DNA of 64,000 nucleotides. Origin: Variovorax sp. HW608 (GTDB taxonomy: Bacteria; Pseudomonadota; Gammaproteobacteria; Burkholderiales; Burkholderiaceae_C). Position numbers and translations under genes: made by a program. Below are positions 17,556 through 26,070 of the stretch, piece by piece. Location: contig NZ_LT607803.1 in the NCBI RefSeq assembly GCF_900090195.1, forward strand, positions 1,674,001 to 1,738,000, read 5' to 3'. The notes beneath the pieces were generated by a model that was given only the letters and a program-made list of their open reading frames with translations, had not been told where the DNA came from and searched no databases. Position 1 is the stretch's first letter. Each line of letters begins with the position of its first letter.

Positions 17556-18104
17556 TCAGCCGTCCCGCGGATCGGTCGGCGTTTCGAGGGTGAGCTGATA
17601 GAAGGCTGCATCCAGCCAGCGGCCGAACTTGAAGCCCACCTGCGGCATCGTGCCCGTATGGACGAAGCCCAGCCGCGTGTGCAGGCCGATGCTGCCCGCA
17701 TTGGCCGCGTCGATGCAGCCCACGAGGACGTGGAGCTGCGCCTCGTGCGCACGCCGGATCAGCTCGCGCAGCAGCAGTTCGCCGAGCCCGCGGCCGCGAT
17801 GGTCGCGGTGCACGTAGACGCTGTGCTCGACCGTGTACTTGTAGGCTGGGAAGGCGCGAAACGTTCCCCAGCTCGCGAAGCCCAGCAAGCGGTCCGAAGC
17901 GTCGACCGCGCCCACGACCGGGAAGCCGCCCGCGCGCTTGCCGGCGAACCAGGTCGACATCGCTGCCCGCGGGCGAGGCACGTAGTCGTAGAGGGCGGTG
18001 GAATTGACGATGGCGTCGTTGAGGATCTCGAGGATGGCATCCGCATGCCCGGCCTCGCTGCATTCGATCAGTCTCACATCGTCGTGCGATTTCGACGTGC
18101 TCAT
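17556..18104 (-). CDS. GNAT N-acetyltransferase (phosphinothricin-acetyltransferase type), 182 aa
   Basis: An acetyl-CoA-dependent N-acetyltransferase. The family landmarks are in order: ILNDAIVNSTALYDYVPR, GFASWGTFRAFPAYKYTVEHSVYVH, the CoA-binding RDHRGRGLGELLL, and GSIGLHTRLGFVHTGTMPQVGFKFGRWLDAAFYQL. This pattern and length match the Pat/methionine-sulfoximine acetyltransferase branch. The substrate is probably an amino-acid analogue. Its ATG directly abuts the stop of the XRE-cupin gene, so the two are co-transcribed, and the regulator probably controls it. Confidence 0.85.
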   Translation of the reverse strand: MSTSKSHDDVRLIECSEAGHADAILEILNDAIVNSTALYDYVPRPRAAMSTWFAGKRAGGFPVVGAVDASDRLLGFASWGTFRAFPAYKYTVEHSVYVHRDHRGRGLGELLLRELIRRAHEAQLHVLVGCIDAANAGSIGLHTRLGFVHTGTMPQVGFKFGRWLDAAFYQLTLETPTDPRDG

Positions 18105-18773
18105 TCAGGCTCCTGTGGCGGTGGTGTTGGAGGTTCGGGGCGTGCCCGGGGGCGCAGGCTCGGCGCAGATCGCCACGATGTAGCGCGCCGATTGGCGCGT
18201 GGGGTTGCTGTAGATCAGCGGCTGGTCCAGCCGCATCGCCAGGCAATCGCCTTCGCGCAGTTCGTGGAGCTGGTCGCCGAGCGTCAGGTCGATGCGGCCC
18301 TTGAGCATCCAGATCTGCTGGTGAACTACGTTCTCTCGCGGGCCGATCTCGTAGGCGACGCGCGCGGCGGGCGGGAAATCCACCTCGACCAGGTGGAGCG
18401 GCGAAGGCCATCCCGGCGGCGAGATGTTCCGTCGCATGTAGCCGGATTCCGGGTCGCGCCAGATCGGCTGCTGCGCGCGGCGCACCAGCGGCTCTGCAGG
18501 CGTGTCCGCACTTGCGCCGCCGAAGAGCCCGGCGAGCGGGATGCCGAGGCCGGTCGCCAGCTTTTCCAGCACGACGGCCGTGGGGCTGGCGGCAGCGCGC
18601 TCGATCAGCGAGATCATCGACCGGCTGACGCCGCAGCGCGTGGCCAGCGCGTCCAGGGAGTAGCCCCGTGCGGTGCGCAGCTCGCGCACGCGGCGCGCGA
18701 TGCGCTCGTTGACGCCTGCGTCAGAGGCGGCAGAATCCGCTTTCTCCATCATCATGGAAATATTATCCAACAT
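18105..18773 (-). CDS. XRE-family regulator with C-terminal cupin, about 222 aa
   Basis: An N-terminal helix-turn-helix (about residues 25-80: RRVRELRTARGYSLDALATRCGVSRSMISLIERAAASP in parts) is followed by a cupin-fold sensor (about 120-210: VVHQQIWMLKGRIDLTLGDQLHELREGDCLAM). These regulators commonly repress a downstream catabolic or acetyltransferase gene and bind a small ligand in the cupin. The start is uncertain: ATG 18773, ATG 18755 or TTG 18791, none with a strong ribosome site. The leader contains repeated TTCCAT/ATGGAA segments that could be its own operator. Confidence 0.82.
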   Translation of the reverse strand: MLDNISMMMEKADSAASDAGVNERIARRVRELRTARGYSLDALATRCGVSRSMISLIERAAASPTAVVLEKLATGLGIPLAGLFGGASADTPAEPLVRRAQQPIWRDPESGYMRRNISPPGWPSPLHLVEVDFPPAARVAYEIGPRENVVHQQIWMLKGRIDLTLGDQLHELREGDCLAMRLDQPLIYSNPTRQSARYIVAICAEPAPPGTPRTSNTTATGA

Positions 18774-18806
18774 AATGGAATCTTCGGTCAATCCGGGCAG
18801 GAGAGC

Positions 18807-18839
18807 TAGGGTAAACCCTTGTTGATAGGGTTTACCCCA
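18807..18839. promoter_or_regulatory. two TAGGG-N4-CCC boxes in tandem
   Basis: TAGGGTAAACCCTT (18807-18820) and TAGGGTTTACCCCA (18826-18839) are two copies, in opposite sense, of the palindrome found at 11732-11745, their starts 19 bp apart. They lie between the XRE-cupin gene and the tiny membrane protein at 18873, so either could be the target. The second box ends 33 bp before the ATG, like the single box at 11732 (29 bp). Confidence 0.5.
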
Positions 18840-18872
18840 TACAATGGAGCCCCAATCACCGGAGAAGACCTC

Positions 18873-18968
18873 ATGACCACCGCCATCCTCTGCCTCGTTG
18901 CCGTTCTCGGAGTCGTCGCTTTCGGGCTCGCCAAGCTCGGAATCCAGGAGGCGGCTGAGCGCCTCTGA
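18873..18968 (+). CDS. single-pass small membrane protein, 31 aa
   Basis: Reads MTTAILCLVAVLGVVAFGLAKLGIQEAAERL. A hydrophobic helix (about 3-20) is followed by a short amphipathic charged tail. GGAG lies 8-9 bases before the ATG. It has no homologue I can name. It resembles the 38-residue protein at 11775 in size, topology and upstream box, so both may belong to one regulon. Confidence 0.6.
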   Translation: MTTAILCLVAVLGVVAFGLAKLGIQEAAERL

Positions 18969-19047
18969 GCCCCAGGCTGCCGGAGGCCCTCCTCAAGACC
19001 TTGTCCTGGCGCAAGGCTGCCATCCACCGCACGGGGGACACTGCGGC

Positions 19048-19695
19048 ATGGATCAACGCCCGGGCTCTGATGTCGCAAGCCCCCACCCGCTGCTGAACGA
19101 CGCGCAAGGCTTCGCGACCGCGATATTGCTGGTCGGCCTGGGGCTGGCCATCCTTCACAGCGCCCAGTTATTGACCGGCGGCATCCCGGGCGTGGCCTTC
19201 CTGATGAGCTACGCGACCGGCTGGCCCCTCGGCTGGACCCTGGTGATCGTGAACCTGCCCTTCATCGCATTCGCGTGGCGCGCATTCGGGCCGGGGTTCA
19301 CCGGGAAGACCGTCATCGTCGTCGCGGGCCTGTCGCTCGGCGTCGAAGGAATAGGCCGGGTCCTCAGCGTGCATTCGGCACACCCCTTGTTCGCCGCGAT
19401 CGCCGGGGGATTGCTGATCGGCGTCGGCCTGCTCGTGCTGTTCCGCCATGGCGCCAGCCTGGGCGGATTCGGCGTGCTGGCCCTGTTTCTGCAGCGGCGG
19501 CGCGGATGGAGCGCGGGCACGGTGCAAATGGCGTGCGATGCCGCGATCGTTGCCGCCGCATTCGCGCTCGTCGAGCCGAGCCGCGTCGTCTATTCCATCG
19601 TGGGGGCCGTGGTGGTGAATCTGGTCCTGGTGTGGAACCACAGGCCGGCCATGCCGAGCCGGGAGGCCTCGGGCACGGAGGTCGTCGAGCGGTGA
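19048..19695 (+). CDS. YitT family membrane protein, 215 aa
   Basis: Five to six predicted transmembrane helices, with the conserved opening GFATAILLVGLGLAILHSAQLLTGGIPGVAFLMSYATG (in parts) typical of YitT/DUF161 proteins. The C-terminal cytosolic DUF2179 domain of many YitT proteins is absent. A GGGGGA lies about 9 bases before the ATG at 19048. An upstream in-frame start would overlap the small gene and encode low-complexity sequence. Function is unknown; transport is the usual suggestion. Confidence 0.75.
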   Translation: MDQRPGSDVASPHPLLNDAQGFATAILLVGLGLAILHSAQLLTGGIPGVAFLMSYATGWPLGWTLVIVNLPFIAFAWRAFGPGFTGKTVIVVAGLSLGVEGIGRVLSVHSAHPLFAAIAGGLLIGVGLLVLFRHGASLGGFGVLALFLQRRRGWSAGTVQMACDAAIVAAAFALVEPSRVVYSIVGAVVVNLVLVWNHRPAMPSREASGTEVVER

Positions 19696-19713
19696 TGGGG
19701 GCGGGCCGGAAGC

Positions 19714-20190
19714 TCAACCGCTGAGCCGTATCCGGCCCTGCATCAAGGTGGCCAGGCGGGTTCGCAGGAAATGACCGAGGCGCGCCAGCGTTCCGCGCCC
19801 GCCCGAGCGCAGGGCGCCGCCCTTCAAGCGCGCGCAGTAGCGTAGGAGTGAAGCGCTGTCACCCAGCTTGTCGACGACCACGTCGGCGCCCAGACCCCTG
19901 CAGCGTCGCCATAGGTCTGGCGACGTGTGGCTGCGCAGCAGGGCGACTTTCTGATTCGGTCGCCGCACGCGGCATGCCGACAACATGCGCAGTCCTCCCT
20001 CGGGATCCGAATTCAGATCGACGATCGTCAGATCCCAGCCGTGCGGGTGCTCGACCAGCCAGGTGAGGCCTCCGATCTCCGTGTCGGCGCACCCCACGAT
20101 GGCGAGATCGCCGGAATCGCTGAGGTCCTTTGTGAGGCGCGCACGGGTCGCTGCGCTGTCCTCGGTCATGAATATGCGTAGCTTTTGCAT
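19714..20190 (-). CDS. receiver-domain protein at the end of the NO operon, 158 aa
   Basis: A CheY-like receiver with the acidic pair (MTEDSAATR), a phospho-acceptor Asp in LTIVDLNSDPEGG, Ser in ALLRSHTSP and Lys in VVVDKLGD. There is no DNA-binding domain. A basic C-terminal tail of about 30 residues (GTLARLGHFLRTRLATLMQGR) follows. It begins 22 bp after nnrS on the same strand and is probably the last gene of the NO operon. Its partner is unknown. Confidence 0.7.
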   Translation of the reverse strand: MQKLRIFMTEDSAATRARLTKDLSDSGDLAIVGCADTEIGGLTWLVEHPHGWDLTIVDLNSDPEGGLRMLSACRVRRPNQKVALLRSHTSPDLWRRCRGLGADVVVDKLGDSASLLRYCARLKGGALRSGGRGTLARLGHFLRTRLATLMQGRIRLSG

Positions 20191-20212
20191 GATGTTGGGG
20201 AGGTCGGCCCGC

Positions 20213-21409
20213 TCAGCCGGGTTTGCCGTCCAGGCGCGGCCGGGTCAGCATGGGCCAGTAATGCGCCGCATAGAGGCCGAAGCCCAGCGTCCAGAACGCG
20301 GCCGAACCAAGCACTGCGGCAACGGTCTGGGACGGTGCGATGAGCGGCACGAGAACCCGCGCCAGCGCGGCGAGCAGGACCAGGACGAAGCTGGCGGTGT
20401 CGACCCGGTCGGCGCGCAGGATCCGGCCCGTGTGGCCTCGCGCCGTGCGGACCATCATGCCGATGATGAGCCCCCCGGCCGCCCCGACGGTCAGCGCATG
20501 GGTTGCAAGCGATGGGGACACCCAGCCGGGCAGTGCCAGCGCCTTCAGTGCAAGGTGGACGGGGATCCACGCGTAGGCGACGTGCAGCACCAGCACCAGG
20601 GTGTTGCCGAGCGTCTTCCACGGGCGCCAGAGCAACCAGCGCGCAAGATGCGCGAGCGCCGCCGGCACGGCAACGGCGGCCACCACGAGCGGCGGCAAGC
20701 CCATCGCATCGACGATCAAGAGCGCGATCAGTGAGCCCAGCGCCACCTTCTCGACCAGCGGGTGCCGCGTCGCATTGGCGCCGGAGACGCCGTTGTTGGT
20801 GAACATCGGAATCACCCGGCCGCCCATGACCGCCATGATGAACAGCAGCACATCCAGGGCGACCTGGATGCCGATCCAGGCCGGCGCTTGAATGATTCCA
20901 AGGGCCGAGAGATGGAAGGCGAAAGCGGCGCCCGACAGCATCAGCAGCAAGCCGATGAAGAAGTAGTTGCGACGGTTGCGTGCGGCCACCAGGGGAACGG
21001 CCAGCGCCACCGCGCAGGCGAGCGGAAAGGCCGCGTTGACGACGGCGGCCGTCCAGGCCAAGGGCGTGAGCACCAGGATGCGGCCCGCCACCCAGAGGGC
21101 CGCCAGGGCGGCCAGCGGCAGTCCCGTGGGCGTCGGCTGGCCGGACCAGTTGCGCCCGGCGGTGAAGAGAAAGCCGACGATCACGGCGAGGGCAAAGCCG
21201 AACAGCATTTCGTGCGCATGCCACAGCGGTCCCTGGAGATAGGCCCGCGGGAGCCAGCCGGCGAACTGCATCGCCCACAGGCCGATGGACAGCGCGGCGA
21301 AGGCGCTGGCGAGCAGATAGAACGGCCGGAAGCCGAGCTGCCAGAGGGCGAAGCCCGGCGCCTGTACGGCGGGTGATTGCGCGCTCTTGATGGCAGTGAA
21401 GGGAGCCAT
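20213..21409 (-). CDS. nnrS: NnrS family haem/copper membrane protein, 398 aa
   Basis: About twelve transmembrane helices, with family motifs FALWQLGFRPFYLLA at the N-terminus, GPLWHAHEMLFGFALAVIVGFLFTA and GGRVIPMFTNNGV. NnrS proteins relieve NO-derived metabolic stress. Conserved His residues in WHAHEM are candidate metal ligands. The ATG overlaps the stop of the preceding gene (TAATG), which indicates translational coupling. It belongs to the NsrR-controlled operon transcribed from about 26.1 kb. Confidence 0.88.
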   Translation of the reverse strand: MAPFTAIKSAQSPAVQAPGFALWQLGFRPFYLLASAFAALSIGLWAMQFAGWLPRAYLQGPLWHAHEMLFGFALAVIVGFLFTAGRNWSGQPTPTGLPLAALAALWVAGRILVLTPLAWTAAVVNAAFPLACAVALAVPLVAARNRRNYFFIGLLLMLSGAAFAFHLSALGIIQAPAWIGIQVALDVLLFIMAVMGGRVIPMFTNNGVSGANATRHPLVEKVALGSLIALLIVDAMGLPPLVVAAVAVPAALAHLARWLLWRPWKTLGNTLVLVLHVAYAWIPVHLALKALALPGWVSPSLATHALTVGAAGGLIIGMMVRTARGHTGRILRADRVDTASFVLVLLAALARVLVPLIAPSQTVAAVLGSAAFWTLGFGLYAAHYWPMLTRPRLDGKPG

Positions 21410-22566
21410 TACCGGGTCTTTCTGGCGCGGGCGGCGCCGTGTTGGAATCGCCACGCCACGGCCGCACCGGCCATGGTGGCGGCAAAGAAGCCGATCGTTG
21501 CTGCGTTGAACGAGGCGCCTGCGGCGCGCAGCGGTTCGCTGAAGAGGCCCATGACGAGCCGCGTCAGGAGCGACAGGTGCAGGGCGGCCAGCGGCAGGTA
21601 GAAGAAGGCGCCGAACTGGAGCTTGACCCGTGCGATCGCCGGCAGCACGACCGGCGCGTGCCCCATCATCATGCTGAGGACGAAGCCGAGTCCCAGCGCG
21701 TGCAGCGCCGCATCGCGGGTGGGCCATCCGAGCGCCGTCGTGGCCCACGCCACACCGGCGACACCGAGCCAGGCATAGCCGCCCAGCAGGCAGATCGCCA
21801 TGTAGCGGCTGATGCCGTGCGCGAACGCGGTGCGTCGCGCGACATCGAAGCTCACCAGCCACAGCGCAAGCAGCACGAGCGCCGCGCCATAGACCAGCCC
21901 TCCGATGCGCGGCGCCACCCCCGAGCATGCAGCGCCCACGAGCAGCAGCAACAGAACTGCATGGAGCGTGACGCTGGCGACAGGGCGCCGCCGCATGAGC
22001 CGCGTCATCTCCAGGCGTTCGGCGGCGATCGTCATGACGAGAAAGGCGAACCACCAGGGGAAGACGGCGTTGCCATCCCGGCCCGACGCAAACAGCAGAT
22101 TGCCGACGAGCCAGGCGGCCGCGCCGACGAGCAGCAAGACGGTGTGGGCCGCGCGTTGGCGCCGCACGACCACCGCATTGACCGCCAGGAAGGACAGCGC
22201 TGCCGCCGCGCCGAGCCAGGCACCGGCGACCTGCTGCCCGAGGGCGAGGCACAACGCGCCGGAGCCGGACGCGAGTGGCGCGAAGAAGGCCGCCGGATGC
22301 TTGACGGCCACTGCGCGTTCGAGGCCGATGACCGTGCCCAGAAAGCCGCAGATCATGAGGGCCGCATGCACCAGCAGCACCTGGCCGGTCCAGGGGAAGG
22401 AGAGCGGATCCGGCAGCGCGACGCCCAGTCGCCAAAGTCCGCCCGCGACACCGCCCACCAGCGACACGACCACCAGCGCAGCGAAGACCACGCGCGCGAG
22501 GATCTGCAGGCGGGATGTCGATGCCCGGCGGCGGCCTCGGACGGCAGGGCGTTCCACGTTCACCAT
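21409..22566 (-). CDS. polytopic membrane protein related to NnrS, 385 aa
   Basis: Ten or more predicted transmembrane helices. VLLVHAALMICGFLGTVIGLERAVAV near residue 65-90 and LGLGFVLSMMMGHAPVVLPAIARVKL near residue 290 carry conserved His/Arg/Glu and recall the NnrS/haem-copper accessory fold. The start is an ATG within the ATGGTGA overlap with the DUF59 gene. It sits between DUF59 and nnrS in the NO operon. A role in NO tolerance or NorZ maturation is inferred from context; no activity is known. Confidence 0.7.
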   Translation of the reverse strand: MVNVERPAVRGRRRASTSRLQILARVVFAALVVVSLVGGVAGGLWRLGVALPDPLSFPWTGQVLLVHAALMICGFLGTVIGLERAVAVKHPAAFFAPLASGSGALCLALGQQVAGAWLGAAAALSFLAVNAVVVRRQRAAHTVLLLVGAAAWLVGNLLFASGRDGNAVFPWWFAFLVMTIAAERLEMTRLMRRRPVASVTLHAVLLLLLVGAACSGVAPRIGGLVYGAALVLLALWLVSFDVARRTAFAHGISRYMAICLLGGYAWLGVAGVAWATTALGWPTRDAALHALGLGFVLSMMMGHAPVVLPAIARVKLQFGAFFYLPLAALHLSLLTRLVMGLFSEPLRAAGASFNAATIGFFAATMAGAAVAWRFQHGAARARKTR

Positions 22567-22889
22567 CCCATGAACCGCTTGGCGTTCGCGCTCATGCGCT
22601 GCGGCGTCCAGGGCGGTTCCCACACCAGTTCGATGCAGATCTTCAGATCGGCCGGGACGACCTTGTCCAGTTCGATCTCCGCGTCGTCGATGATGAGATC
22701 GATCACCGGGCAGGCGGCCGAGGTCATCGTCATCAGCACATGCACGTTCCCGGCGTCGATGGTGACGCCGTAGATCAGCCCGACGTCGACGATGTTCATC
22801 GAGACTTCGGGATCGACGACGCGCGACAGCGCCGCGGCGACGGGTGCGCGCAGCGCTTCCGGCCCGTCGTAGGGAAAGGATGCGGTCAT
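22560..22889 (-). CDS. DUF59/MIP18 iron-sulfur assembly factor, 109 aa
   Basis: A single DUF59 domain: RVVDPEVSMNIVDVGLIYGVTID, then TMTSAACPVIDLIIDD with the conserved Cys60, and WEPPWTPQRMSANAKRFMGW. Proteins of this family (SufT/PaaD-like) help deliver Fe-S clusters. In NO operons they plausibly repair clusters, or mature NsrR, after nitrosative damage; that is inference. The ATG overlaps the nsrR stop (ATGA), and its end overlaps the next gene. Confidence 0.85.
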   Translation of the reverse strand: MTASFPYDGPEALRAPVAAALSRVVDPEVSMNIVDVGLIYGVTIDAGNVHVLMTMTSAACPVIDLIIDDAEIELDKVVPADLKICIELVWEPPWTPQRMSANAKRFMGW

Positions 22890-23353
22890 GCAGCCTCCTT
22901 GCCCCGGCGGCGTTCCGGGGCCCTGTCGACAAAGAAGATCGCGGAGAGCGCCTCCCGGTTGCGAGCGAGGTCCGCGAGCGTGTAGCGATCCAGAACCGCA
23001 TAGAACGCCGCCACGGCCTCGCCCAGTACGCCGCGCAGGCGGCACTGGCCGGCGATCTGGCATTCGCCGCCGCCTTCCTCGAAGCACTCCACGATGGCAT
23101 TGGCCTCCGTGTGGCGCACGACGTCGCCGACGTTGATCGAGTCGGGCGCGCTTGCGAGCGACAGACCGCCTCCCTTGCCGCGAACGTTGGCCAGCCAGCC
23201 GTGCTTGCCGAGGAAATGGACCACCTTGGTCAGGTGATGCTCCGACACCGCGAACGAGTCGGCGATCTCGGCGATGGTGGCGCGCCGCTCGGGCCGCGCG
23301 GCCAGGTAGATCAGCACGCGCAGGCTGTAGTCGGTAAAGGCAGTGAGCTTCAT
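22886..23353 (-). CDS. nsrR: Rrf2-family NO-sensing repressor NsrR, 155 aa
   Basis: An N-terminal winged helix (MKLTAFTDYSLRVLIYLAARPE, VSEHHLTKVVHFLGKHGWL) is followed by the cluster-binding loop with Cys90, Cys98 and Cys104 (VECFEEGGGECQIAGQCRL). This Cys pattern is that of NsrR, which releases DNA when its Fe-S cluster is nitrosylated. It lies 22 bp after norZ within the operon it should repress, so it is autoregulated through the operator at 26071-26093. Confidence 0.9.
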   Translation of the reverse strand: MKLTAFTDYSLRVLIYLAARPERRATIAEIADSFAVSEHHLTKVVHFLGKHGWLANVRGKGGGLSLASAPDSINVGDVVRHTEANAIVECFEEGGGECQIAGQCRLRGVLGEAVAAFYAVLDRYTLADLARNREALSAIFFVDRAPERRRGKEAA

Positions 23354-23375
23354 GGGTCACCGGCGGCGAGCCGCC

Positions 23376-25688
23376 TCATTGTTCGGCCACGCGTCCCGCC
23401 TGCACGGCCAGGCCCGGGCGGCCCTTCGAGCGCGCCGACGGCTGCGTCGCGGCCTGCAAGGCCGGCCGGCGCAGCAGCCGCAGCGCATAGCCGGCGAGCA
23501 GCACCGCACCGACGGCGAAGACGATGTCGCCCGGCACGCGCATCCAGACCAGGGTCTCCATCACGCGGGAGTGCACGACCTCGGCCGAGCGGGCGAACCA
23601 CAAGCCCTGCGTGACGCTGGCCCAGGCCTGGTAGATGCCGGCGGGCAGCAGCGACAGGAAAACCATCATGGCAAGGCCGATGTTGAGACTCCAGAACGCG
23701 GGCTTGAGCAGGCCGTCGGCGTGCAGCTGGCGCTCGTACAGGCCGCGCAGGCAGAACAGCATCAGCCCGATGCCCAGCATGCCGTAGACGCCGAAGAGCG
23801 CGGCATGGCCATGGGCGGGCGTCATGTTCAGGCCCTGGACGTAGTAGAGCGAAGCGGGCGGGTTGATGGCGAAGCCCAGCACGCCGGCGCCCACGGTGTT
23901 CCAGAAGCCGACGGCCACGAAGCACATGATCACCCACTTGTAGGCGGCGAGCCAGGGAATGGCCTTCGACCGGCGCCAGGTCTGGAGCGCCTCCAGGCCG
24001 ATCAGGGTCAGCGGGACGACTTCGAGCGCGGAGAACACGGCGCCCACCGCGATCACCGAGGTCGGCGTGCCGGTGAAGTAGAGATGGTGCAGCGTTCCGA
24101 GGATGCCGCCGAAAAGGAACACGATGGTCTCGGCGATGATCGCGCGGTTGGCGCTTTCGGTGCGCACCAGGCCCAGGCGGGTGAAGATCAGCGCGACCAC
24201 GGCGGTGGCGAACACCTCGAAGAATCCCTCCACCCACAGGTGCACCAGCCACCAGCGCCAGTACTCGACCATCGAATAGTGGGTGTGCTGTCCCCAGGCC
24301 AGCGAGGCGGAATAGAAGCCGCCGATGCAGGTCGCCGACAGGAACACCATCGCGATCAGGCCGCGCGATGACGACGGCTTGACCAGTGCGGGCCACAGCG
24401 CGCGGCCCAGCAGGAAGACCCAGAACAACAGGCCGACGAACAGCAGCAGCTGCCAGACGCGGCCCATGCTCGTGTACTCGAGGCCCTGGTTGCCGAGCCA
24501 GAACGAGAAGTCGACGCCGCGGTGCTGCAGGGTGCCGAGCCAGCCGGTCAGCGTCGAGCCGACGACGATGGCGATCAGGGCCCAGAAGAGCACGTCCACG
24601 CCGAGCTTCTGCAGCCTGGGTTCGCGACCGGACAAGAGCGGCGCGACGTAGAGGCCGGTCGCCAGCCAGGCGGTGGCGATCCAGAAGATGCCGATCTGCG
24701 TGTGCACCGTGCGGCTGACCACGTACGGCAGCATCTCGGCCAGCGGCAGCCCGAAGAACGACTGCCCCTCGACCGCGTAGTGGGCGGTGATGGCGCCCAT
24801 GGCGATCTGCAGCAGCATGAGCCCGATCACCGCGAAGAAGTACTTCCGCGTGGCCTTCATGGAGGGCGTCGCAGCGGCGCCGAGCAGCGGATCCGCCTTG
24901 GGCGGCTCTGCCGCGGGCTCGTCCTTGCGGCTGCCGTGCAGCCACAGCATGGCGGCGATGGCCGCCAGGAGCAGGACGATGCTGACCATCGACCAGATCG
25001 CCGCGGAGCTGCTCATGGTATTGCCGACCAGCGGCTCATGCGGCCAGTTGCTGGTGTAGCTCAACCCCGTCTCGCCGGGCCGGTCGGTGGCCGCGGCCCA
25101 GGCGGTCCAGAAGAAGAAGGCGTTCAGGTCCTGGCGGTCGGCGCGATCGGGCACCATGCCGGGCGTCATGGCGTATTGGCCGCGCAGCGTCGCGGCCGAT
25201 GCATCGTCGCCGAACAGCGCGTCATAGTGCGCCGCGACCTCGCGGATCGCTTGCGCGCGTTGGGCGGAAACGGTGATCACGCCGCTCGTGCTGTCGTAGG
25301 TGTTGCGCCGCATTTCGTCGACCACCGTGGCGTCGAGCGCACCGCGTTCCGATGCAGTCAGCGCGGAGGGCGCCTTGCGGTAGGCCTGCGCGTGACCATG
25401 CTGGAGCGCCACGGCCTCGCGGTGCAGCCAGTCGGCAGACCAGTCGGGCGCGACGTAGCTGCCATGGCCCCACAGGGAGCCGAGCTGCTGTCCGCCGGTC
25501 GACAGCCAGACCTGCTGGCCGCGCTGGATCTGCTCGCCCGTGAAGATCACATCGCCGTTGGAGGCGGTGACGGATGAAGGAATCGGGGGCGCGCTCAGGT
25601 AGATCTGGACGCCCAGGTAGCCCAGCGCACCGAACGACAGTACGAAGATGAAGGCGAGCCAGCGCCAGAGCCGGTTGTTGTTTCTCAT
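23376..25688 (-). CDS. norZ: quinol-dependent nitric oxide reductase (qNor), 770 aa
   Basis: A single-subunit NO reductase that reduces 2 NO to N2O with electrons from quinol. The N-terminal extension (about 1-220, with one helix then a periplasmic cytochrome c-like fold lacking haem motifs) includes FTGEQIQRGQQVWLSTGGQQLGSLWGHGSY. It is followed by a NorB-type 12-helix core with metal-ligand histidines in VSRTVHTQIGIFW, WWLVHLWVEGFFEVFA, GTLHHLYFTGTP and MTPAHGHAALFGVYG. Start ATG 25688 is chosen; ATG 25706 is 6 codons upstream and is preceded only by a pyrimidine-rich tract. It is the second gene of the operon. Confidence 0.93.
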   Translation of the reverse strand: MRNNNRLWRWLAFIFVLSFGALGYLGVQIYLSAPPIPSSVTASNGDVIFTGEQIQRGQQVWLSTGGQQLGSLWGHGSYVAPDWSADWLHREAVALQHGHAQAYRKAPSALTASERGALDATVVDEMRRNTYDSTSGVITVSAQRAQAIREVAAHYDALFGDDASAATLRGQYAMTPGMVPDRADRQDLNAFFFWTAWAAATDRPGETGLSYTSNWPHEPLVGNTMSSSAAIWSMVSIVLLLAAIAAMLWLHGSRKDEPAAEPPKADPLLGAAATPSMKATRKYFFAVIGLMLLQIAMGAITAHYAVEGQSFFGLPLAEMLPYVVSRTVHTQIGIFWIATAWLATGLYVAPLLSGREPRLQKLGVDVLFWALIAIVVGSTLTGWLGTLQHRGVDFSFWLGNQGLEYTSMGRVWQLLLFVGLLFWVFLLGRALWPALVKPSSSRGLIAMVFLSATCIGGFYSASLAWGQHTHYSMVEYWRWWLVHLWVEGFFEVFATAVVALIFTRLGLVRTESANRAIIAETIVFLFGGILGTLHHLYFTGTPTSVIAVGAVFSALEVVPLTLIGLEALQTWRRSKAIPWLAAYKWVIMCFVAVGFWNTVGAGVLGFAINPPASLYYVQGLNMTPAHGHAALFGVYGMLGIGLMLFCLRGLYERQLHADGLLKPAFWSLNIGLAMMVFLSLLPAGIYQAWASVTQGLWFARSAEVVHSRVMETLVWMRVPGDIVFAVGAVLLAGYALRLLRRPALQAATQPSARSKGRPGLAVQAGRVAEQ

Positions 25689-25743
25689 GACATTCTTTCG
25701 GGTCATCGAGGAAGAGGAGGAAGAGGAGGGGTGTGCCCGGGAC

Positions 25744-26037
25744 TCAGGCGCCGCCGCAGCCGCCGCAGCAACCGCCGCTCGCAGGCGCGTTGAGGGACGG
25801 GACCTTGGTGATGGCAACGCGCCACACCGCGGGGCCTTGCTCGAGGTAGTTCCAGGCGAAGCGGTCGGGCCAGTGCGCCTGGAACTGGGCATAGAGCGGC
25901 CTGGGATCGTGGTCGTTCACGAGTTCGATCGCGTGGCCGTCGTCGAGGGCGGCGAAGGTCGAGAAGATGTGCGAATGACGAAAGCGTGGTTCCAGAACCC
26001 GGACGTCGACGGTGGAGGAGAAGGCTGCTGATTTCAC
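25744..26037 (-). CDS. DUF2249 protein, 97 aa, first gene of the NO operon
   Basis: A single DUF2249 domain: VDVRVLEPRFRHSHIFSTFAALDDGHAIELVNDHDPRPLYAQF (in parts) and ..RFAWNYLEQGPAVWRVAITK. It ends in a Gly/Cys tail (GGCCGGCGGA) that could bind metal. DUF2249 proteins accompany denitrification and anaerobic genes. The ATG lies 84 bp from an FNR-type box and 34 bp from an NsrR-type operator. The 55-bp gap to norZ contains a 24-base polypurine run on the + strand (25708-25731). Confidence 0.85.
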   Translation of the reverse strand: MKSAAFSSTVDVRVLEPRFRHSHIFSTFAALDDGHAIELVNDHDPRPLYAQFQAHWPDRFAWNYLEQGPAVWRVAITKVPSLNAPASGGCCGGCGGA

Positions 26038-26070
26038 GGAGGTTTCCTTGTGTGGATGCGAACGGAACAG

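Noticed and set aside
23376..25892. An N-terminally longer qNor starting at 25892
   Set aside because: The extra 68 residues overlap the DUF2249 gene and are Ser/Ala/Pro-rich. The family's N-terminal helix begins right after 25688.
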